The position numbers and the translations under genes were made by a program. This document shows, piece by piece, positions 35,785-44,440 of a DNA stretch of 64,000 nucleotides. The DNA is from Gephyromycinifex aptenodytis (GTDB lineage: Bacteria > Actinomycetota > Actinomycetes > Actinomycetales > Dermatophilaceae). Position 1 is the first letter of the stretch. The number at the start of each line of letters is the position of its first letter. Location: positions 2,480,001 through 2,544,000 of the forward strand of contig NZ_CP051155.1 of NCBI RefSeq assembly GCF_012277275.1, written 5' to 3'. The notes beneath the pieces are model-generated. The model made no database searches. It was not told where the DNA came from and worked only from the letters and a program-made list of their open reading frames with translations.

Positions 35785-37806
35785 ATGCCAGCTACGGCCC
35801 ACCCGCCCGCCGACCGGCGCGACGACCCTTCGCCCACCCCGTGGCGCACCGAGGGCCTACCGGAGGCGAAGAAGAACGACAGCTCCGCTGCCGGACCGAA
35901 GAAACCCAACTGGCGGCGAATGCTCTTCTGGATCGCCACCCTTTACCTCATCGTGTTCGCGCTGACCTCGTTGCAGGACTCGGCAAACGGACCTAAAGAG
36001 GTCAGCTACACCGAGTTCACCAAGCAGGTCGACGCGGGCAACGTCAAAGAGGTGTACGCCAAGGGCGACACGATTCAGGGCACGCTGCGTGACGGCAAGA
36101 ACCACCCCACCCTCGAAGGGGTGACCTACACCGACTTCTCGACCGAGATCCCGTCCTTCGCCGGTGAAGGCCTGGAACAGCGCCTGGCCGAGCACAACAC
36201 GACCGTCACGGCTGAGCCGGTGGTCTCCCAGCGGGGCATCATCGGCAATCTGCTCATCTCGTTCCTGCCGATCCTGTTGCTGATCGCCTTCTGGATCTGG
36301 TTGTTCCGCAAGCAGGCCTCCATGATGGGCGGCGGCGGGCTCATGGGCGGCAAGAAGAAGGCTCCGGTGGACCCGGAGACGGTGCGGGTCACCTTCGATG
36401 ATGTGGCCGGAATCGATGAGGTCGAGAACGAGATCTACGAGATCGTCGACTTCCTGAAGAACCCCGAGAAGTACCGCAAGGTCGGGGCGCGGGCACCTAA
36501 GGGTGTGCTGCTGGCTGGTGCTCCCGGTACCGGCAAGACGCTGCTGGCCCGGGCCACGGCCGGCGAGGCCGGGGTGCCGTTCTTCTCGGCCAGCGCCAGC
36601 GAGTTCATCGAGATGATCGTCGGTGTCGGCGCGCAGCGGGTCCGGCAGCTTTTCGAGGAGGCCCGCAAGGTTGCCCCCGCGATCATCTTCATCGATGAGA
36701 TCGACACCATCGGCCGCTCCCGCGGCGGCTCGCGGGCGATGGGTGGGCACGACGAACGTGAACAGACCCTCAACCAGATCCTCACCGAGATGGACGGGTT
36801 CTCCGGCAGCGAAGGGGTCGTGGTGTTGGCGGCCACCAACCGCGCCGATGTGCTGGACGCGGCGCTGCTGCGCCCGGGCCGCTTCGACCGCACGATCCAG
36901 GTGCACGCCCCGGATGCTGCTGGGCGCGAGCAGATCCTGGCTGTCCACAGCCGGGAGGTGCCGCTGGCCGAGGACGTCGACCTCGGCGCCATCGCCAAGT
37001 CCACCCCGGGGATGACCGGCGCGGAGTTGGCCAACCTGGTCAACGAAGCGGCGCTGCTCGCGGCCCGCAACGACCGCACCCAGGTGACGTCCGCTGACAT
37101 GTTCGAGGCCCTGGAGAAGGTGCAACTCGGCGCCGCGCGCAATGTCGTCATGCCTCCGGAGGAACGTCGCCGAACGGCCTACCACGAGGCCGGGCACGCC
37201 CTGTTGGGGATGCTGCAGCCCGGGGCCGACCCGGTGCGCAAGGTCTCGATCATTCCGCGCGGGCGGGCGCTGGGTGTCACCTTGTCCACGCCGGACACCG
37301 ACCGGTACGGCTACGACGAGGAGTACCTGCGCGGACGCATCATCGGTGCGCTGGGCGGGATGGCCGCCGAGGAGGTCGTCTTCGGGGTCATCACCACCGG
37401 CGCCGAATCGGACCTGGACTCCAGCACCAACATCGCGCGCCAGATGGTGGGGCGTTGGGGGATGAGCGAGAAGGTCGGGCCGGTGCAGATCTACCCCACC
37501 GACGGCGACCCGCGCTCGGCAGGCTTCTCGGATTCGATCCTGGCTGCTGCCGATGATGAGGTTCGCCGGATCGTCGACGAGTGCTACGCCGAGGCGGTAC
37601 GCCTGCTGCGGGAGCACCGCGACAAACTGGAACGCATCACGGGCGCCGTGCTGGAGAAGGAGACCCTGGACGAGGCCGAGGTGTACGCCGCCGCCGGCAT
37701 CGAACGGCAACTGCCGGTAGAGGACTCCCCGATCCAGGGCAGCCCCGCCGTCCCGACGCGCGAACCGGCCCCGGCCGGGGAGGGTGCGCCTGCGTCGCAG
37801 GACTGA
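35785..37806 (+). CDS. ftsH: ATP-dependent zinc metalloprotease FtsH
   Basis: Membrane-anchored AAA protease that degrades damaged membrane and regulatory proteins. The 673-residue product has a short cytoplasmic N-terminus, a membrane helix near residue 50, an extracytoplasmic domain, and a second helix near residue 165. The AAA module has Walker A GAPGTGKT (245-252), Walker [12 protein letters not shown], the pore segment and SRH with RPGRFDR; the protease carries HEAGH (467-471). I chose ATG 35785 with GAAGGA upstream; an in-frame ATG at 35731 lacks this. Length and domain order are standard. A hairpin follows 16 bases after the stop. Usual neighbours such as folE/folP are not in the window. 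Confidence 0.96.
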   Translation: MPATAHPPADRRDDPSPTPWRTEGLPEAKKNDSSAAGPKKPNWRRMLFWIATLYLIVFALTSLQDSANGPKEVSYTEFTKQVDAGNVKEVYAKGDTIQGTLRDGKNHPTLEGVTYTDFSTEIPSFAGEGLEQRLAEHNTTVTAEPVVSQRGIIGNLLISFLPILLLIAFWIWLFRKQASMMGGGGLMGGKKKAPVDPETVRVTFDDVAGIDEVENEIYEIVDFLKNPEKYRKVGARAPKGVLLAGAPGTGKTLLARATAGEAGVPFFSASASEFIEMIVGVGAQRVRQLFEEARKVAPAIIFIDEIDTIGRSRGGSRAMGGHDEREQTLNQILTEMDGFSGSEGVVVLAATNRADVLDAALLRPGRFDRTIQVHAPDAAGREQILAVHSREVPLAEDVDLGAIAKSTPGMTGAELANLVNEAALLAARNDRTQVTSADMFEALEKVQLGAARNVVMPPEERRRTAYHEAGHALLGMLQPGADPVRKVSIIPRGRALGVTLSTPDTDRYGYDEEYLRGRIIGALGGMAAEEVVFGVITTGAESDLDSSTNIARQMVGRWGMSEKVGPVQIYPTDGDPRSAGFSDSILAAADDEVRRIVDECYAEAVRLLREHRDKLERITGAVLEKETLDEAEVYAAAGIERQLPVEDSPIQGSPAVPTREPAPAGEGAPASQD

Positions 37807-37821
37807 TCAGGCTGGCCGGAG

Positions 37822-37851
37822 GCGGCCATCCGGCATCTGCCGGGTGGCCGC
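37822..37851. terminator. Bidirectional terminator between ftsH and the TetR gene
   Basis: A nearly perfect hairpin, GCGGCCATCCGGCA / TGCCGGGTGGCCGC, with one G-T wobble and a tight loop, followed on the plus strand by CTTTCT. It lies in the 65-base gap between convergent genes. Confidence 0.8.
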
Positions 37852-37871
37852 TTTCTCGTATCGGCAGCCGG

Positions 37872-38534
37872 CTACTTCGCGGCCGCGGGCGGTTGCAGAA
37901 CCTGCGCGAACGCCAGCTGCAGGGTGTCGGCGATCGGCGGGTGCTGCGGGGCGTACTGGGCGTGCACGAAGGCCGCCCGGGTCACCGCGAGGGTGGCGGC
38001 GGCGATGAGGCGCGGGTAGGGGTCGTTGGGGTCGGCCTCGAGTCGTTGCGCGACGGCCGCAGAGAGCACCTTCTCCAGTTCCATCGTCATGCCGATCGTG
38101 GTCACGGACAGCTCCGGGTGGCGGGCGAAAACGTCGCGGCGGCGGCGGCGTAGCGCTTCGTCGCTGGTCAGAGTGCCGAAAGCAGCCAGCAGCACGGCCC
38201 GCAGCGCAGTGAGGATGTCCTCTGCTGCCGGACGCTTCAGCAGGTGCGCGGCCAGCCGCTCCGGCAGGTCGGGGCTGGCGCCGACGATCGCGGCGTCCTT
38301 GGTGGGGAAGTAGTTGAAAAAGGTGCGCGGGCTGACCTCGGCGGCGGCTGCGATCTGTTCGGTGGTGATGCCGGCGATGCCGTGTTCGGCGACCAGGTCC
38401 AAGGCGCAGTGGTGGATGCGGCGCCGCGTTTCGCGTTTCTTGCGTTCGCGAAGACCCTCGGTCTGTTCGCAGGACGGAAGCCCGTCGGGCTCTGAGTCGG
38501 GGGTCGCAGATGCGTCGAACGCGGGTGACGTCAT
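37872..38534 (-). CDS. TetR family transcriptional regulator
   Basis: Likely local repressor of the divergent MFS exporter. The 220-residue protein has the TetR helix-turn-helix at about residues 30-80 (ALDLVAEHGIAGITTEQIAA and VSPRTFFNYFPTKDAAI), and a C-terminal helical ligand-binding domain. I chose ATG 38534; upstream in-frame starts would run across the operator. The 62-base intergenic gap holds an 18-base perfect palindrome, a strong candidate for its binding site. Confidence 0.92.
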   Translation of the reverse strand: MTSPAFDASATPDSEPDGLPSCEQTEGLRERKKRETRRRIHHCALDLVAEHGIAGITTEQIAAAAEVSPRTFFNYFPTKDAAIVGASPDLPERLAAHLLKRPAAEDILTALRAVLLAAFGTLTSDEALRRRRRDVFARHPELSVTTIGMTMELEKVLSAAVAQRLEADPNDPYPRLIAAATLAVTRAAFVHAQYAPQHPPIADTLQLAFAQVLQPPAAAK

Positions 38535-38550
38535 GCCCCCATTATGCACC

Positions 38551-38568
38551 CACTGCAAATTTGCAGTG
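38551..38568. promoter_or_regulatory. TetR operator, perfect 18-base palindrome
   Basis: CACTGCAAATTTGCAGTG reads the same on both strands. It sits 16 bases before the TetR start and 28 bases before the MFS start, in the divergent gap. A perfect uninterrupted palindrome in this place is the usual TetR-type operator, probably controlling both promoters. A third TGCA follows at 38571, which may weaken or extend the site. Confidence 0.82.
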
Positions 38569-38596
38569 ACTGCACCTTTGGTTCTATCCTCACGGA

Positions 38597-40666
38597 GTGA
38601 CATCGACTCGAACAGACGCCGCAGCGTCGACACCGCCCACGGCGGAATACCAGCTTGATCCCGCAGGTAAGCGGGTCTTCATCGGCCTCATGCTCGGCAT
38701 GTTGGTCGCCTCCATCAGCCAGACGATCGTCTCCCCGGCCATGCCGCGCATCGTCGCCGAACTCGGCGGGATGGAGCACTACAGCTGGCTTGCCACCTCG
38801 GCGATGCTCGTCTCGGCGATCGCCGTCCCGATCGTCGGCAAGTTGTCGGACCTGTACGGACGCCGCCCGTTCTACATCGGCGGCCTCATCGTCTTCATGC
38901 TCGGCTCGGTTCTGGCCGGCCTGTCGCAGAGCTTCTGGTTCCTCGTTTTCGCCCGGGTGATCCAAGGCCTCGGCATGGGTACCCTGATGCCGCTGTCGCA
39001 GACGATCATCGGCGACATCATCCCGCCGCGTCAGCGCGGTAAGTATCAGGGCCTGATGGGTGCGGTCTTCGGGCTGAGCTCCATCGTCGGGCCGCTGGTC
39101 GGCGGTTTCGTCACCGACCACTGGGGCTGGCGCTGGTTGTTCTACATCAGCCTGCCGGTCGGCCTGGCTGCGCTGGGCGCCATCGTGCGCTTCCTGCACC
39201 TGGAGCACGAACCACGCCACGCCAAGATCGACTTCCTCGGCATCACGCTGCTCACCGCCACCTTGCTCTGCCTGTTGCTCGCCACCTCCCTGGGCGGCAC
39301 CACGTGGGCCTGGAGTTCCACCCAGATCGTCACCCTGTACGTTGCCGGGGTCGTGCTGCTCGGGCTCTTCATCTTCGCTGAGACCCGCGCCTCCGAGCCG
39401 GTCATCCCGCTGAGGCTGTTCCGCAGCACGGTGTTCACGTTCAGCAACCTGGCCAGCTTCGGGGTCTCGATGCTCATGTTCGGCGCCCTCATCTACATCC
39501 CGGTCTTCGCCCAGGGTGTCCTCGGGGTCAACGCCACCCAGTCCGGCCTCATCGTTATGCCGATGAGCGTGGCCATGATCGGGATGAGCATCATCTCGGG
39601 TCTGCTCATCACCAAGTTCGGCCGCTACAAGGAACTGACGATCGCCGGCGTGCTCATCATGGGGGTGGGCTACTGGCTGCTGACCCGGCTCGAATACAGC
39701 TCCTCGACCTTGCAGCTGACCGCGGCGATGATCGTCTTCGGTCTCGGCCTGGGCACTTCCATGCAGGTCTACACGCTGGTCGTGCAGAACGCGGTCATGC
39801 GTTCCGACCTGGGGGTGGCGACCGCCTCCACCCAGTTCTTCCGCAACGTCGGCTCGACGATCGGCATCGCGGTCTTCGGCACGGTCATGACGACCCGAAT
39901 GACTACCGCGATCCCGGAGCACCTGCCCAAGGGTGCAGCCGCCAAGATGCCCCCCGGCGGCCTGGACGCCGGCGCCGTGCTCGACCCGGCATCGTTGAGC
40001 TCATTGCCGGGCCCGATCGCGGTCGCCGTCCGGCAGGGCCTGGCCGACGGTCTGCACGACGTGTTCCTGCTCGGCCTGCCGATCGTGGCGTTCGTCCTCA
40101 TCGTCACGCTGCTCATCAAGGCGTTGCCGCTGCGCGACACCGTGCACACCCCGGAAGAAGCCGGTCGAGAGATGCTGGACGGCCTGGGTCAGTCCAGCGC
40201 CGATGACCAGCGCGTCCCGCTGGGACGTGAATCGGGCGCGACCCGAACCAAGGAGCGCCTGCTCGGTCTTCGGCTGCAGCTGGTCTGCCGTCAGGCCTCG
40301 CGTACGGACACCCCACTGCTGCGAGCGGCAGTTAGCGAACTCGGCAGCGGCGACTTCGGGCGCGGCCTGGCTCTGCTGGAACGCACCGCGCACATGCTCA
40401 CGACCGAAGACCACGAGTCGGCCGCGCGAGCCGAGCGGTACGCGATCGACGTGGCCAAGATGGGCTCGCGCAAGGGCGGGGTGTTGTCTGCGCAACTGCG
40501 CGAAACCCTTGCTGCTGCGGCGACCGATCTGGAGGACAACCAGGTGTTGGCCGGCCCGGAACCGACCGTGGCTGATCGTTACGAGGGCGTCGACATGGAG
40601 GCCCTCACTCAGGTCGGGACCGAGCTGACCAGCGCGCTGCTCGTCGATCTGCACCGGCGGCCCTAG
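38597..40666 (+). CDS. MFS multidrug exporter (DHA2, EmrB/QacA type) with long cytoplasmic tail
   Basis: A 689-residue transporter with about 14 membrane helices (residues ~25-510). Motif A is visible as GKLSDLYGRRPFYIGG, motif C-like as GLSSIVGPLVGGFVTDHWGWRW. The last ~175 residues are soluble and helical, beginning after LPLRDTVHTPEEAG; typical DHA2 exporters lack such a tail. The start is a GTG at 38597. It lies behind a palindromic operator next to a TetR gene, so induction by a substrate is expected. The stop is 9 bases from the AAA protein gene, implying cotranscription. Confidence 0.92.
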   Translation: MTSTRTDAAASTPPTAEYQLDPAGKRVFIGLMLGMLVASISQTIVSPAMPRIVAELGGMEHYSWLATSAMLVSAIAVPIVGKLSDLYGRRPFYIGGLIVFMLGSVLAGLSQSFWFLVFARVIQGLGMGTLMPLSQTIIGDIIPPRQRGKYQGLMGAVFGLSSIVGPLVGGFVTDHWGWRWLFYISLPVGLAALGAIVRFLHLEHEPRHAKIDFLGITLLTATLLCLLLATSLGGTTWAWSSTQIVTLYVAGVVLLGLFIFAETRASEPVIPLRLFRSTVFTFSNLASFGVSMLMFGALIYIPVFAQGVLGVNATQSGLIVMPMSVAMIGMSIISGLLITKFGRYKELTIAGVLIMGVGYWLLTRLEYSSSTLQLTAAMIVFGLGLGTSMQVYTLVVQNAVMRSDLGVATASTQFFRNVGSTIGIAVFGTVMTTRMTTAIPEHLPKGAAAKMPPGGLDAGAVLDPASLSSLPGPIAVAVRQGLADGLHDVFLLGLPIVAFVLIVTLLIKALPLRDTVHTPEEAGREMLDGLGQSSADDQRVPLGRESGATRTKERLLGLRLQLVCRQASRTDTPLLRAAVSELGSGDFGRGLALLERTAHMLTTEDHESAARAERYAIDVAKMGSRKGGVLSAQLRETLAAAATDLEDNQVLAGPEPTVADRYEGVDMEALTQVGTELTSALLVDLHRRP

Positions 40667-40675
40667 CCTGGTCAG

Positions 40676-41944
40676 GTGAGCCCCGCCTCGGATCCCCTCG
40701 TCGCGAGCCTGCTGAGCGCTGTGCAGGCCGCCCCCGATGACGTCCCGCTGCGACTGCACCTGGTCGCATTGCTGCAGGATCGGGGTGAGCCTGTCGAAGC
40801 TGTGCGTCAGACGGCCGCAGCGTTGGCTATCGATCCTGGCAACACCGAAGCACGCACGCAGATGCTGCGGCTACTGCGACCCGCTTCCGATACGAACGCC
40901 GATTCCGCACCGCTTGCCGGTGCGGGGTCGGCGTTCGCCGTCTCTGCCGAGACTGCTGCTCCCCACCAGGGCCAGTCGGCTGCGAGCGACGCGCGCTCGC
41001 CGGAGTCGCAGACCCCAGACTCCAGCCCGCTGGCCGAATCCACCCCGTCCGCCGACACCGACATGTCGAATGAGGCGACCGAGGAGGAACCGGACGATGC
41101 GCCCTGGGGCGTGGAGGACTCCGATGTGACCTTGGCCGACGTCGGCGGGATGTCGGTGGCCAAGGAAAACCTGGAAGCTGCCGTGCTCGCGCCGATGCGC
41201 AACCCCGAGCTGCGCCGGCTCTATCACCAGAGCCGTCGCGGTGGGGTGCTCATGTACGGGCCTCCCGGCTGCGGCAAAACCTTCTTGGCCCGCGCCGTCG
41301 CCGGTGAACTCGAAGCTCGTTTCCTGGCGGTCTGCCTGGGTGCGCTGAACGAGGAGAACGCCGAGTCCGAGATCGAAGCGGTCTTCGCCACCGCCCGCGA
41401 GCAGGCCCCGGTGCTGCTCTACCTCAAGCAGCTCGAAGCGCTCGGACGCCGGGGTCCCGCCCGCCGTGCCGCTACCGGGCGGGCCGTCAGCCAGCTCGCC
41501 GCCGAGCTCGACAAGGGCCCCGCCGGGAACTACGGGGTCACCGTGCTGGCCGCCAGCGACGCGCCCTGGGATGTCGACCCGGTGTTGCGCCGGCCCGGTC
41601 GCCTGGAGCGGACCCTGCTGGTACTACCGCCGGATCTGGAAGCCCGCGCGGTGATCTTCCAGCAGCATCTCGGCGCCGACGCCGCCCAGGTGGACGTGCA
41701 CGAATTGGCGCTGTTCGCCGAGGGCTACTCCGGCGCAGACATCGCCGGGGCTGCCGAAGACGCCCGCAGCCGCGCCCGCGAAGAAGGACGCCCGGTCAGT
41801 CTCGAACAGGTACGCGCCGCCCTGCAACGGATCGAGCCCAGCGCCGACGCCTGGCTGGAGAAGGCGCAAGGAGCCTCGGGGCTGGACGCCGACGAGAGCG
41901 CCTATGTGGGACTGCGCGAGTACCTCAAATCACGCCCGCGCTGA
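40676..41944 (+). CDS. AAA family ATPase with substituted Walker B, N-terminal TPR-like region
   Basis: A 422-residue protein starting at GTG 40676. The first ~65 residues look like a short TPR (two helices with ALAIDPGNTEARTQML), then a Ser/Glu-rich linker to about residue 150, then one AAA module. Walker A GPPGCGKT (195-202) and the arginine-finger region RRPGRLER are intact. The Walker B stretch reads VLLYLKQLEALG (246-257): the D-E of the family is Lys251-Gln252, so hydrolysis should be weak or absent while nucleotide binding may remain. The C-terminal lid with FAEGYSGADIAGAAEDA is present. Its place 9 bases after the MFS exporter gene suggests an accessory role, but that is inference. 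Confidence 0.88.
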   Translation: MSPASDPLVASLLSAVQAAPDDVPLRLHLVALLQDRGEPVEAVRQTAAALAIDPGNTEARTQMLRLLRPASDTNADSAPLAGAGSAFAVSAETAAPHQGQSAASDARSPESQTPDSSPLAESTPSADTDMSNEATEEEPDDAPWGVEDSDVTLADVGGMSVAKENLEAAVLAPMRNPELRRLYHQSRRGGVLMYGPPGCGKTFLARAVAGELEARFLAVCLGALNEENAESEIEAVFATAREQAPVLLYLKQLEALGRRGPARRAATGRAVSQLAAELDKGPAGNYGVTVLAASDAPWDVDPVLRRPGRLERTLLVLPPDLEARAVIFQQHLGADAAQVDVHELALFAEGYSGADIAGAAEDARSRAREEGRPVSLEQVRAALQRIEPSADAWLEKAQGASGLDADESAYVGLREYLKSRPR

Positions 41945-41960
41945 AGCGGCGGCAGGGCGT

Positions 41961-42488
41961 TCAGTCTGCTGAGTCGGCCGCGCCCTCAGCGCCGGTCGCG
42001 AGTTCGGTGCGCAGCAACGAGCGGAAGACATCGGCGATGGTGAGCTTGCGCTGCAAGGTCTCCCATCGCAGGTCAACATCCTTGGTCACGGCGCTGAGTC
42101 GTTCCCGGGCTGCTTCCCGTTGACTGGGCTCGGCCTCGGCGTCGCGCAGGGTGTCCAGGTCGTTCAGGACCGTTCGCATCGCTTCCAGCGTGAAGTCCAG
42201 CGGTTTCATCTGCATGATCGATAGCAGCCGCTGCACGTCGACCTCGGAGTACATCCGGAAGCCGCCGCTGGTTCGACCGGCCGGGGTGATCAGCCCCGCC
42301 TCTTCGTAGTAGCGGATGCTGCGCACGGACAGCCCGATCCGCTTGGCCACCTCGCCGATTCGAAACCGCGGGGACAAATCGATCTCGGCCAGTTCAGCGC
42401 CGGTGAGAGCACGCTCCGGGGGACTCGTGAACGAGATGTCGAGGGCCGAGGCGCTGGAAGGCTCAGCGGGGCCACAAGTCTTGGTCAC
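41961..42488 (-). CDS. MerR family transcriptional regulator
   Basis: A 175-residue regulator. The MerR helix-turn-helix begins around residue 42 (FRIGEVAKRIGLSVRSIRYYEEAGL) with the wing TSGGFRMYSEVDVQRL, followed by an antiparallel coiled-coil dimerisation helix. No Cys pattern for metal sensing is seen in the C-terminal part; its ligand is unknown. The N-terminal ~40 residues are an unusual extension. I chose GTG 42488, preceded by AGGAG; the frame continues far upstream but there overlaps another gene. It is convergent with the AAA gene. Confidence 0.85.
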   Translation of the reverse strand: MTKTCGPAEPSSASALDISFTSPPERALTGAELAEIDLSPRFRIGEVAKRIGLSVRSIRYYEEAGLITPAGRTSGGFRMYSEVDVQRLLSIMQMKPLDFTLEAMRTVLNDLDTLRDAEAEPSQREAARERLSAVTKDVDLRWETLQRKLTIADVFRSLLRTELATGAEGAADSAD

Positions 42489-42553
42489 GATGCTCCTGGT
42501 CGCAGGTTGCACTGGGTAGGTAATGCTAACCGAGCCCTGAGCCCTACGGGTCA

Positions 42554-44080
42554 TCAGTTGGGCCTTGGTGGGTCGCTCATCGCGGGCTTCAGTGGCGGCG
42601 CGACCCGCTGCACCCCGAACCAGGTGGTCGTCTTCACCTTCTCCAGCGCGTTGGCGGCGATCGCGGCGAAGGCTTGCAGCGTGGCCGTCCCCGGGTTGTA
42701 GTACGTCTCGTGCCCGAAGGTGGGAAGCAGAAAGGCACGTGCACCGTCGGGGCCGGTGATGGCGCGCGCGTACGGGGAGATGAACTTGATGCCGGGGATC
42801 TGCAAGACCTGACCGCCGAAGATGCCCAGAAGAGGCACGACGTCGCCGGGGGAGGCAGCAACGTACATGCGCCCGGGCGGCAACCGCAGGGTATGCAGAT
42901 CGTTGGTGAACAACCCGGGACAACCAGAGACCATCGCCACGTCGAAGGCGTCCGTCTCGGCCAGGGCAAGTCCGACCACGGCGCCGCCGTAAGAGTGCCC
43001 GGAAGCCACCAGCCAGGCATCCTGTCGACACACCAGGCGCACGCCCTGCGCGCAACGCACCAGGTCAGGGGCGGCTTCGCGGGCGTAGCGGTCGTCTGCG
43101 GCCTGCCCCGGCATGATCAGGGAGAGTTTGCTGTCACCCAGCGCAGTGCGCACCGCGATGTCATAAGGAGCCTGATACCCGATCCAGTCGATGACGGCGA
43201 CCTGCTCGGTGCCGCCGGCGTACCGGGCGGCCTCGTTGCGCAGGTTCGACATCCACTCCGCCTCTCGGAACAGGCGCAGGTCGACGGTCGTGGTGGCGCC
43301 GGGCACATGCACCACGACATGGGTGGCCGTCTCCAGCTCACCCAGCACGATCGCCGTCTTCAGCGGATAGGCGCGGGCATCCAACAGATACAGGTAGCGC
43401 TCGTGCAGTGGGGTGGTGACCTTCTCCAGCGCGGTGACGGTGCGGTCCTTCAGGCCCTTGGAATCGGCGGCGTCCTGACTGTCCTCCTCGGCTTGGGAAG
43501 CCGGGTCGAGCAGGGCCCGCAGTTTGAGCAAGCCGCGCAGGTCACGCAGTTCCTCCTCGCTGGGTCCTTCACCCTCCGGCATCCCGCCAGGTTCGGCCTG
43601 GGTCGCGCGACGCTCGATCTCGGCCTCCAACAGCACCATGTTGGCGCGGTGTCTGGCCAGGACAGGGAGACCGTCAGCCTGCCCGACCCAGGCGGGGGAG
43701 TGCACGATGATGTCTTCGCGGGTCGCCTCGTCCAGGCCTTGCCACCAGCGGTGAACGACGTCAGGGTTGTCGTTCGGCGGACGCAACGGGCGGTGCGCCC
43801 CGGTCGCGTCCAGCTCCGGGAACCGTTCGCGGGCCCCGAGGCTCTCGGTGCGCAGGTGCTCCACGAGCAGGCCTGCGGCGTACAGCGCGACATGGGTGCG
43901 CCGGTGGCGGACCTCTTCGGAGACCGCGTCGATTCCGCGCTGGGGTGCAGCCGTGCAGGCCCGCACATACTGCTCGTGCGCCGCAGTTGCTTCCACCAGG
44001 ACCGCTTCGAGATCGGCGGCAGCTCGTTCCAGTGCCGCCGCCAGTGTGTCCTCCTCGCGCGAAGGGATCGCTTCAGCCAC
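42554..44080 (-). CDS. DUF1023 alpha/beta hydrolase
   Basis: A 508-residue protein, actinobacterial DUF1023. The N-terminal ~200 residues are helical with coiled-coil character. The C-terminal domain has the nucleophile elbow ASGHSYGGAVVG and the later TFGHETYYNPGTATL with the likely catalytic His. No signal peptide is evident. I chose GTG 44080 because GGAGGGAG lies upstream; a GTG at 44107 is also in frame. Substrate unknown; WXG100-secretion-associated proteins often carry this domain. Confidence 0.85.
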   Translation of the reverse strand: MAEAIPSREEDTLAAALERAAADLEAVLVEATAAHEQYVRACTAAPQRGIDAVSEEVRHRRTHVALYAAGLLVEHLRTESLGARERFPELDATGAHRPLRPPNDNPDVVHRWWQGLDEATREDIIVHSPAWVGQADGLPVLARHRANMVLLEAEIERRATQAEPGGMPEGEGPSEEELRDLRGLLKLRALLDPASQAEEDSQDAADSKGLKDRTVTALEKVTTPLHERYLYLLDARAYPLKTAIVLGELETATHVVVHVPGATTTVDLRLFREAEWMSNLRNEAARYAGGTEQVAVIDWIGYQAPYDIAVRTALGDSKLSLIMPGQAADDRYAREAAPDLVRCAQGVRLVCRQDAWLVASGHSYGGAVVGLALAETDAFDVAMVSGCPGLFTNDLHTLRLPPGRMYVAASPGDVVPLLGIFGGQVLQIPGIKFISPYARAITGPDGARAFLLPTFGHETYYNPGTATLQAFAAIAANALEKVKTTTWFGVQRVAPPLKPAMSDPPRPN

Positions 44081-44107
44081 GGGTCTGCTCCCTCCAACTG
44101 TGAACAC

Positions 44108-44440
44108 TCAACGGTATCCGCCCGTGTGGCCGGATGGCAGAGGCTGACCCTGGTGTCGAATGCTGAAACGGCCGCATGTCGTCAGGTGAGACATCGCTGT
44201 GTGGTAACAGCCAAGTGACCAGCAGATGATTTCTTTCTGGTGCGGCCGAAGCGCCGAGCCCGGTCCGTGTCGGCTCGAATCCGTTGCGTCCCAACCAGAT
44301 CACTGCCGCCGCCTGAATCGAAGGTCTTCGAGCCGGACAACCGCGGCCCAAGAAGCCTCCTCGGGGGCGGGGTCGGGACGCTCGCAGGTGCCGTAAGTTG
44401 CCAAGCAATCCCCTCCGGCGCTCAACCATAGGACCGTTTC
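44108..44440. other. Intergenic region before the GH26-like gene
   Basis: About 330 bases between divergently transcribed genes. It must hold both promoters. I see short GC-rich hairpin-forming stretches but no open frame and no riboswitch consensus that I can defend; the length leaves room for a leader RNA for the secreted enzyme. Confidence 0.4.

Noticed and set aside
35857-37710. Open frame of about 617 codons on the minus strand
   Set aside because: It lies antisense to ftsH, whose motifs are all in place, and shows no domain features.
44108-44440. Possible c-di-AMP (ydaO-type) riboswitch before the secreted enzyme
   Set aside because: Such riboswitches often precede actinobacterial cell-wall enzymes, but I could not match the conserved segments.
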